Of a stretch of 64,000 bases of DNA, positions 57,819-64,000 are shown piece by piece. The notes under the pieces were generated by a model, which saw nothing but the letters and a program-made list of their open reading frames with translations, was not told the origin of the DNA and did not search any database. Source of the stretch: Prochlorococcus sp. AG-363-M21. GTDB lineage: Bacteria; Cyanobacteriota; Cyanobacteriia; PCC-6307; Cyanobiaceae. The stretch is from positions 62,001 through 126,000 of the forward strand of contig QCFU01000002.1 in assembly GCA_003278305.1 (NCBI GenBank). The letters run 5' to 3'. Numbering within the stretch: position 1 is the stretch's first letter; each line of letters begins with the position of its first letter. The position numbers were made by a program, and so were the translations under genes.

Positions 57819-58871
57819 TCAATCTCTAATTGCGTTTCTAGCAAACTCTGGAGTATCTACAACTCGCTTAAGACGCTTAAAGTTATCTAAAACTTGACCG
57901 CAACCATTAACTACGCAAAGCAAAGGTTCTTCTGCTACATGAGCAAATATTCCTGTCTCATGACTGATTAAATCACTAATACCTCTAACGAGAGCACCTC
58001 CACCAGCAAGCATAATTCCTCTATCAACAATATCTGCTGCGAGTTCAGGTGGCGTACGTTCCAAAACTCTTTTTACAGCATCAACTATTTTATTAAGTGG
58101 TTCCGACATGGCCTCACGCAAATCTCCTGCATTCAGACTGATAGAGCGCGGTAAACCTGAAAGCAAGTGCAACCCTCTGACATCCATAGTTTGCAAATCA
58201 AACTCATTATTAGGAAATGCAGATCCAATTCTGATTTTTATTTCTTCAGCTGTACGTTCTCCGACAACCAAGTTATGAACTTTCTTCAAATAAACTGCTA
58301 TTGAGTCATTAATTTCATCTCCTGCTACTCGAACAGATTCGCTTAACACTGTTCCCCCTAGGCTTAAAACTGCAACTTCGGTTGTTCCACCACCAATATC
58401 AACAATCATTGTTCCAATTGGTTCAGTAACTGGAAGATGAGCACCTATCGCTGCTGCTACAGGTTCATCAATTAAATGTACTTCCCTAGCTCCTGCTAAA
58501 CCAGCTTCTCTTACTGCTCTTCTTTCGACACTAGTTACACCGCTGGGAATTCCTACAACTAGTCTTGGTGCAATGATGCCTCTGCCCTCATTACACTTAA
58601 GGATAAAGCTTTTAAGCATTTGCTCAGCAGCATCAAAGTCTGCAATAACCCCATCCCGCAAGGGTCTTACTGCACGGATATTGCCTGGTGTTCTTCCAAG
58701 CATCAGCTTCGCATCATCACCTACCGCTAAAGGCTCACCCTCTTCAAGATCCATTGCAACAACAGAAGGTTCTTCAAGAACAATTCCTTTGCCCTGGACA
58801 TAAATGACGGTATTAGCAGTACCCAAGTCAATGCCAATATCACGAGAAAGTCTTAGACGTCTTAAAAACAC
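57819..58871 (-). CDS. mreB: Actin-like cell-shape protein MreB
   Basis: 350 aa from a GTG. Phosphate-1 DIGIDLGTANTVIYV, phosphate-2 IVDIGGGTTEVAVLS and adenosine LAGGGALVRGI blocks are intact, and the length is standard. Forms the membrane filaments that guide RodA-type synthesis. First gene of mreBCD. Divergent from ssb with 121 bp between. Confidence 0.97.
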   Translation of the reverse strand: MFLRRLRLSRDIGIDLGTANTVIYVQGKGIVLEEPSVVAMDLEEGEPLAVGDDAKLMLGRTPGNIRAVRPLRDGVIADFDAAEQMLKSFILKCNEGRGIIAPRLVVGIPSGVTSVERRAVREAGLAGAREVHLIDEPVAAAIGAHLPVTEPIGTMIVDIGGGTTEVAVLSLGGTVLSESVRVAGDEINDSIAVYLKKVHNLVVGERTAEEIKIRIGSAFPNNEFDLQTMDVRGLHLLSGLPRSISLNAGDLREAMSEPLNKIVDAVKRVLERTPPELAADIVDRGIMLAGGGALVRGISDLISHETGIFAHVAEEPLLCVVNGCGQVLDNFKRLKRVVDTPEFARNAIRD

Positions 58872-58992
58872 AATTTATAAATTAAATGAATTTGAATCAT
58901 AATGTTTTTTGAACATATAAGAAATCTATGGACCACCTTTTTTATAGTCCAATCCAGATTTTTAGATTATTTTAGATTTAAACTAAAAAGTA

Positions 58993-59379
58993 ATGGCCGT
59001 TAACACAATCAGCCTTATTGGCAGAGCTGGCAGAGACCCAGAAGTTCGGTATTTCGAATCAGGCTCAATAGTTGCAAATCTTGCTATAGCAGTCAATCGA
59101 CGCAGCAAACAAGAGGAGCCTGATTGGTTTAATTTAGAAATATGGGGGAAACAAGCCCAAGTAGCAGCTGATTATGTCAAAAAAGGTTCTTTAATTGGCA
59201 TAACTGGTAGTTTCAAGCTAGATCAATGGAAAGACAAAAAAACAGGTGAAGACAGATCAAAACCTGTTGTCAGAGTTGATAGATTAGAACTACTAAGTAG
59301 CAAAAAAGATTTTGATGAAGCAAGCTTTCAAAATCCTTCTGCCCAAGTGAAAACTAATGATGAAGAAATACCTTTTTAA
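58993..59379 (+). CDS. ssb: Single-stranded DNA-binding protein
   Basis: 128 aa, ATG start. OB fold starting NTISLIGRAGRDPEVRYFES, with WFNLEIWGKQAQVAADYVKKG, and the acidic C-terminal tip DEEIPF used for partner docking. The linker is short. Ssb of this size is typical of picocyanobacteria. Faces the DedA gene (9 bp). Confidence 0.95.
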   Translation: MAVNTISLIGRAGRDPEVRYFESGSIVANLAIAVNRRSKQEEPDWFNLEIWGKQAQVAADYVKKGSLIGITGSFKLDQWKDKKTGEDRSKPVVRVDRLELLSSKKDFDEASFQNPSAQVKTNDEEIPF

Positions 59380-59388
59380 ACTAATCCC

Positions 59389-60045
59389 CTAAGAGTTCAT
59401 TGTTTTACGCCAAGTCTTGATAAATAACCAAAAGAATAAAGATATAGCCATCAAGGAGATTAATATTTTGATGAGTTTAGAAAAAGGCTCAAGCCATACT
59501 CCGATTTGACTATAACTTTCACCAAGAATAATGCCTGCAACAGTTAAAATTACTATCCATATCAAACTACCTGCAGCAGTCCAGATAGTAAAAGGTACAA
59601 TAGGCATTAACTCGATTCCAGCAGGAACTGAGATCAAGGTTCTAATACCTGGTATTAATCGGCCCCAAAAAACTAAAGCATTTCCATATTTGTTAAACCA
59701 TGTGCGACTTTTGTATAGCTCATTAGAAGTAAGACCCATCCACTTGCCATATTTCTTCAACCAACTTTCTAATCGATCTTCATTAACCAAACGGCCTATC
59801 CCATACCACGGAAAGGCTCCAAGCAATGTGCCTAAAAGGCCTGCTAGAACAACGGGAGCAAACCCTAATTGCCCTTGTGCCACATAAAACCCGCCTAAGG
59901 GCATGATTAATTCAGAAGGAATAGGAGGAATTATGTTCTCTAAAAACATTGCCAAAAATATTGCGCCATAACCAATCCACTGGTTAGCTTCTACTGAAGT
60001 AGCAATAAAACTGGGAATAGAAGAAATAAAATCAGCAATATTCAT
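59389..60045 (-). CDS. DedA/SNARE-associated family membrane protein
   Basis: 218 aa, ATG start. About five hydrophobic segments. DedA features: ENIIPPIPSELIMPLGGF near the N-terminus, then GTLLGAFPWYGIGRLVNE and FWGRLIPGIRTLISVPAGI. Related proteins move phospholipids or undecaprenyl phosphate across the membrane; the role here is unknown. Compact, normal-length member. ahcY lies 41 bp upstream on the same strand. Confidence 0.88.
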   Translation of the reverse strand: MNIADFISSIPSFIATSVEANQWIGYGAIFLAMFLENIIPPIPSELIMPLGGFYVAQGQLGFAPVVLAGLLGTLLGAFPWYGIGRLVNEDRLESWLKKYGKWMGLTSNELYKSRTWFNKYGNALVFWGRLIPGIRTLISVPAGIELMPIVPFTIWTAAGSLIWIVILTVAGIILGESYSQIGVWLEPFSKLIKILISLMAISLFFWLFIKTWRKTMNS

Positions 60046-60086
60046 AAAACAATGCCTGTAATTTATTATTTAAATGGATAAATAAA

Positions 60087-61517
60087 TTAATAACGATATT
60101 GATCAGATTTGTAAGGGCCATCAATTGGTACATTAATATATTCTGCTTGAATATCAGTTAATTTTGTTAAATTCGCGCCAATTTTATCTAAATGCAATCT
60201 CGCAACCATTTCATCTAAATGTTTAGGCAATACATACACTTTATTTTCATAATTAATTCCTCTTGAAAACAATTCAATTTGTGCAAGAACTTGATTCGTA
60301 AAAGAATTGCTCATAACAAAACTTGGATGACCAGTTGCGCATCCTAAGTTAACCAATCTACCCTCTGCTAAAAGTATAATTTTATTCCCATTAGGTAAAG
60401 TTATATGATCAACTTGAGGCTTAATATTCTCCCATTTATATTTTTTTAATGAGGCTACATCTATTTCATTATCAAAGTGACCTATGTTGGAAACAATTGC
60501 TTCATCTTTCATGCGAATTAAGTGTTCATGACGAATAACTTGAAAATTACCTGTTGCAGTTACAAAAATATCTATTTCCTGTACAACATCATCTAATCGA
60601 ACAACTCTATAGCCCTCCATTGCAGCCTGAAGTGCGCAAATTGGATCGATTTCAGCAACCATTACTGTTGCTCCTAAACCACGTAATGATTGCGCAGAAC
60701 CTTTACCAACATCTCCATAACCTATTACTAAAGCAACTTTTCCAGCAACCATTACATCTGTTGCTCTTTTAATACCATCAACTAAAGATTCTCTACATCC
60801 ATAAAGGTTATCAAACTTGCTCTTTGTAACTGAATCATTCACATTTATTGCTGGGAAAGGAAGCTCACCAGTCTTTTCCATTTGATATAACCTGGCAACA
60901 CCAGTTGTTGTTTCTTCTGTAACACCTTGAATAGATTCTTTGATCCTTGAATAGAAGGACTTATCTTGAGATAATTTCTTCTTAATCGAAGCAAATAAAG
61001 CAACTTCTTCTTCATTAGATGGATTATCTAAGATAGATATATTTTTTTCTGCTTTACTACCAAGAATCACTAAGCCTGTTGCATCACCTCCATCATCCAA
61101 AATCATATTTGGACTAGATGAGTTACTCCATTCAAGAATGCTGTGAGTATAAGACCAGTACTCATCCAATGACTCTCCTTTCTTGGCAAAAACTGGTACG
61201 CCCTCTTTAGCTATGGCAGCTGCAGCATGATCTTGTGTAGAAAAAATATTGCATGATGCCCATCGGACTTCTCCCCCAAGTGCTACTAGTGTCTCTATCA
61301 ATACAGCTGTTTGTATTGTCATATGGAGACTACCTGCAATCCGCGCACCTTTTAAGGGTTTTTCACGTCCATATTTCTCCCTGAGAGCCATTAACCCTGG
61401 CATCTCTTTTTCAGCTATTTCAAGCTCTTTTCTGCCATATTCTGCAAGATTAATATCTTTAATCTCGTAATCATTTTCATTATCTAATTTTGAACTAGAT
61501 ACAGAGGCTGTAATCAT
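60087..61517 (-). CDS. ahcY: S-adenosylhomocysteine hydrolase
   Basis: 476 aa, ATG start. Splits SAH to adenosine and homocysteine, relieving product inhibition of methyltransferases. Block [41 protein letters not shown] loop [15 protein letters not shown], end [16 protein letters not shown]. The end PYKSDQYRY is canonical. The chain has the extra segment of the longer (bacterial/plant) form. SpeD (SAM) is elsewhere in the window. Confidence 0.97.
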   Translation of the reverse strand: MITASVSSSKLDNENDYEIKDINLAEYGRKELEIAEKEMPGLMALREKYGREKPLKGARIAGSLHMTIQTAVLIETLVALGGEVRWASCNIFSTQDHAAAAIAKEGVPVFAKKGESLDEYWSYTHSILEWSNSSSPNMILDDGGDATGLVILGSKAEKNISILDNPSNEEEVALFASIKKKLSQDKSFYSRIKESIQGVTEETTTGVARLYQMEKTGELPFPAINVNDSVTKSKFDNLYGCRESLVDGIKRATDVMVAGKVALVIGYGDVGKGSAQSLRGLGATVMVAEIDPICALQAAMEGYRVVRLDDVVQEIDIFVTATGNFQVIRHEHLIRMKDEAIVSNIGHFDNEIDVASLKKYKWENIKPQVDHITLPNGNKIILLAEGRLVNLGCATGHPSFVMSNSFTNQVLAQIELFSRGINYENKVYVLPKHLDEMVARLHLDKIGANLTKLTDIQAEYINVPIDGPYKSDQYRY

Positions 61518-61556
61518 GGATAAAAATTAAGAGACAGCTAGGATAATCAAAAAGAA

Positions 61557-62024
61557 ATGGAAGAAAGAAATATCCCCAAATCAATTAAATGGCAATCTAA
61601 CGAATCAGGCTGGAAACTTGATGATTTGGAGGCCACCATTAATTTTGGCGTTCAATTAAGCAGTATCTTGCAAAATACAAGTTTAGTATTACTTGAAGGG
61701 CCTTTAGGAGCGGGTAAAACATCCTTGATAAAAGGCATAGGCAAAGGCTTTGAAATCACTGAGCCAATTACAAGTCCAACATTTGCTTTATCCCAACATT
61801 ACCTAAATAGTAAAAGACCTCTTTTTCATTTAGATCTTTATAGATTAGAAGAGCCTGCCTCAGCAAATGAATTCTTCTTATCCGAAGAAGAAGAAGCAAA
61901 TCAAATAAATGCACTCATGGTAATCGAATGGCCCTCAAGATTAACTCTCAATCTGAAAGAAGCATGGAATATCAAGCTTGATTATTATTCCGGAGGGAGA
62001 TTGATTCAAGTTCAATCTCCCTAA
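61557..62024 (+). CDS. tsaE: tRNA t6A-synthesis ATPase TsaE
   Basis: 155 aa, ATG start. Partner of TsaD/TsaB in threonylcarbamoyl-adenosine formation at tRNA A37. P-loop GPLGAGKTSLIKG at 48-60, then SPTFALSQHY and HLDLYRLEEP. Typical length. Its stop overlaps the sugar kinase gene by 4 bp, tail to tail. tsaD and tsaB are not in the window. Confidence 0.93.
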   Translation: MEERNIPKSIKWQSNESGWKLDDLEATINFGVQLSSILQNTSLVLLEGPLGAGKTSLIKGIGKGFEITEPITSPTFALSQHYLNSKRPLFHLDLYRLEEPASANEFFLSEEEEANQINALMVIEWPSRLTLNLKEAWNIKLDYYSGGRLIQVQSP

Positions 62025-63022
62025 ATAGATAACAGAAATTTTTCTACTTCTGCAACTGTTGGTTGAGGCTCTATCGCACCTGCACCTGTACAAGTTAATG
62101 CACCACATGCTGCTCCAAAACGTACTATTTTTTGATAGCTCAAATGATCCTTACTTTCTGTTTTCTTTGAGCACATTTGAAAAACCAATCCCGCTAAAAA
62201 CGAATCTCCTGCTCCTGTTGTATCTATAACTTTAGGAGGGACTAATACTTTAGTTAAACCTTTAAAACCATCTAGATACCATTGAATAGGTTGCGCTCCA
62301 TCCGTAATCACTACATCTGGTTTATGTGAATAAAAATGAGAAATCTCATATGGATCTTCACTATCGAAGAAATATAAGGCCTCCTCTTTAGCAAGTTTAA
62401 TTAAAGAAGCATTCTTTAAGAAAGACCGAATAAAGACGATAATCTCCTTAGAAGGTAGAGAATCTGGAGATAAAGACTCATCCCAAAATATTGGCCTCCA
62501 ATTAAGATCTATAGCAACTTTTATACCTTTATATTTTGCATTTTTAATTAAGCGTAAAATAGTTTCTTTAGAGATTTTTGATGCTAAAAGAAGAGTACCA
62601 AGTAATAACCAACTAGTATCATCTAGCAAGTCAGAACAAATACTTTCTAACTCTTTAAAATGTAAATATTGATCTGAGAAACCCTTGCCTTTATCTCCAA
62701 AAAAACCAGCAAACGACCTTTCGCCTGATAAATCTCTTTTCACAAGGACAATCCTTGTTGGAACTTTATCATTTACTTGCAATCCTGTTATATTAACACC
62801 TCTAGATAAAAATAATTCCTTGAATTTCTTACCTGTTGAATCATTTCCAAGACATCCAATAAATTCAACTTTAAGACCCAATTTTGCTAAACCACAAGCT
62901 AAATTCGCAGGAGCACCTCCCAAGCAATCTTCAAACGATTGGTCAATATCTATAGTTCCGCCAGGCGGTCCAAGCCGATCAACCAAAGCTTCACCAATAC
63001 AAATGACCTTAGCTTTATTCAT
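62021..63022 (-). CDS. PfkB-family carbohydrate kinase (probably fructokinase)
   Basis: 333 aa, ATG start. Ribokinase fold: CIGEALVDRLG, GGAPANLACGLAKLG, GCLGNDSTGKKF, and the catalytic block VIDTTGAGDSFLAGLVFQM. Likely phosphorylates fructose, but members differ in substrate and the sequence does not settle it. Between mutY and tsaE; its stop overlaps tsaE by 4 bp. Normal length. Confidence 0.85.
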   Translation of the reverse strand: MNKAKVICIGEALVDRLGPPGGTIDIDQSFEDCLGGAPANLACGLAKLGLKVEFIGCLGNDSTGKKFKELFLSRGVNITGLQVNDKVPTRIVLVKRDLSGERSFAGFFGDKGKGFSDQYLHFKELESICSDLLDDTSWLLLGTLLLASKISKETILRLIKNAKYKGIKVAIDLNWRPIFWDESLSPDSLPSKEIIVFIRSFLKNASLIKLAKEEALYFFDSEDPYEISHFYSHKPDVVITDGAQPIQWYLDGFKGLTKVLVPPKVIDTTGAGDSFLAGLVFQMCSKKTESKDHLSYQKIVRFGAACGALTCTGAGAIEPQPTVAEVEKFLLSI

Positions 63023-63078
63023 AAAAGAAATGCAATAGTTTATATTTTGTACTTAAATTCAGCAAAAGCCAGCTCAAC

Positions 63079-64000
63079 TTAATTGTCTTTATTCATTAAA
63101 TATTGTTTTAATGCTGATATCATTTTTTTATTAGCAGCTGGAAAAGGATATTTAACAAGATCGTCGACCCTTACCCATTGAATTTGCGAACTAGCTAAAG
63201 GCTTTGGCACTCCAGAAATCAATTCACAAATGTAAACCACGAAATGTAATCTTTTATGAGTATATAAATGATTAAAATCTAGAAGCATTTTCTTAACTTC
63301 AACTGTAATACCCAATTCTTCCTTTATTTCTCTAATAATGGTTATCTGCATTAATTCTCCTTTCTCTTGCTTGCCCCCAGGAAATTCCCACATACCTCCC
63401 ATGCTGCTTTCATTCAACCTTTGAGCTATCAAAACTTCTCCGACTGAATTGAAAATCAAACCTATGCCTATATTAAGTTGTGGTATTTCTTTGCTCATTT
63501 CTTTTAAAGGAAATGCTAAAGGATTGCCATGATTATATGCACAACAAAATTTTCTTATAGGACACTTATCACATAAAGGTAATTTAGGAATACAAATAGT
63601 CGCTCCAAGGTCCATAAGAGCTTGATTAAAACTCCGCGGTGATTTTCCATCCAAAAACAAATTAGTTAAATTCCAAAGCTGGGACTCCTTTTTACTAATA
63701 GGCTGATTTCTACAAATCAAGCGAGAAATAATTCTTTTTACATTGCCATCTAATAATGGAGTTGGTAAATCAAATGCTGAAGAAAGAATGCTTCCTGCAG
63801 TAGTTCTGCCTATGCCTGGCAAATCAATCCAATAATTTATATCCTTTGGCCATTTGGAGAAATCATGGGATTGATGTTCCCCTATATGACTGACAAGTAT
63901 CTTCGAAGCTTTATGAATACGTTCAGCACGAGAATAATAACCAAGACCTTGCCACAAAATTAATACTTCACTCAATTGAGCATTAGCCAAATCTTCAAGT
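63079..64000 (-). CDS. mutY: A/G-specific adenine glycosylase MutY with C-terminal NUDIX domain, N-terminus beyond the window
   Basis: Partial: the minus-strand frame runs out at the right edge; the first visible codons read LEDLANAQLSEVLILWQGLGYY, the middle of the HhH-GPD fold. It removes adenine opposite 8-oxoG. Iron-sulfur cluster C-x6-C-x2-C-x5-C in CIPKLPLCDKCPIRKFCC. The catalytic helix-hairpin (LPGIGRTTAGSI) is present. The C-terminal NUDIX-like box GGKQEKGELMQITIIREIKE has the MutT-type spacing. The TTG at 63990 is not the true start. Confidence 0.92.
   Translation of the reverse strand, partial: LEDLANAQLSEVLILWQGLGYYSRAERIHKASKILVSHIGEHQSHDFSKWPKDINYWIDLPGIGRTTAGSILSSAFDLPTPLLDGNVKRIISRLICRNQPISKKESQLWNLTNLFLDGKSPRSFNQALMDLGATICIPKLPLCDKCPIRKFCCAYNHGNPLAFPLKEMSKEIPQLNIGIGLIFNSVGEVLIAQRLNESSMGGMWEFPGGKQEKGELMQITIIREIKEELGITVEVKKMLLDFNHLYTHKRLHFVVYICELISGVPKPLASSQIQWVRVDDLVKYPFPAANKKMISALKQYLMNKDN

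Overview
The window is a dense, AT-rich stretch of a marine picocyanobacterial chromosome, most likely a Prochlorococcus of a low-light-adapted type. Support comes from photosystem I genes (psaD, psaC), the NDH-1 subunit NdhS, a cyanobacterial/plant-type gshA, the fused panC-cmk gene, RpaB, a ho1-pebA-pebB block for phycoerythrobilin, and a Yfr1-like small RNA. I cannot fix the strain. No insertion sequence, prophage, CRISPR array or integrase was seen.

Layout. 1-3.7 kb: a tandem-domain cobalamin adenosyltransferase (cut by the left edge), larE, speD, and recF, whose conserved N-terminus lies upstream of every ATG/GTG/TTG codon. 3.8-10.5 kb: tRNA-Arg(CCG), then a tight minus-strand run trpE-gshA-ppc-GNAT, with psaD upstream. 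10.6-14.3 kb: mrp-rodA-histidine kinase, linked by 1-4 bp stop/start overlaps. 14.4-19.3 kb: hemF, an amidase_3-like protein, a CCB1-like membrane protein, an RNase D-like exonuclease, an LpxB-related protein and tRNA-Cys. 19.3-20.2 kb is the longest gene-poor stretch. It holds an inverted repeat, a Yfr1-like RNA and two tiny ORFs.

20.2-28.6 kb: purM, panC-cmk, a low-molecular-weight phosphatase, the ho1-pebA-pebB cluster and icd. 28.5-34 kb: an accessory-looking minus-strand run with a DUF1537 acid-sugar kinase, an FMN alpha-hydroxy-acid dehydrogenase, an E. coli-type respiratory D-lactate dehydrogenase and an aldose-epimerase-like protein. 34-40 kb: alpha/beta hydrolase, NapA-type antiporter, glycogen phosphorylase and two unknown proteins. 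40-44 kb: tRNA-Arg(CCT), the RNase P RNA, rnc, ndhS, rimM and glmS. 44-49.6 kb: psaC, acpP-fabF, tktA, and thiC under a TPP riboswitch. 49.6-53.9 kb: ruvB-TPR-M20 amidohydrolase-small membrane protein, smpB and two small unknowns. 54-64 kb: lysS, rpaB, mreB-mreC-mreD, ssb, a DedA protein, ahcY, tsaE, a PfkB sugar kinase and a mutY-NUDIX gene cut by the right edge.

The genes are mostly housekeeping. The main functional groupings are bilin synthesis (heme to phycoerythrobilin), cell shape (MreBCD, RodA), photosynthetic electron flow (PsaC, PsaD, NdhS, CCB1-like), carbon storage and flux (GlgP, Tkt, Ppc, Icd), and possible organic-acid use (Dld and the FMN enzyme). The most notable observations are the Yfr1-like RNA, the ATT-start recF, the hydroxy-acid gene run and the tandem CobO.
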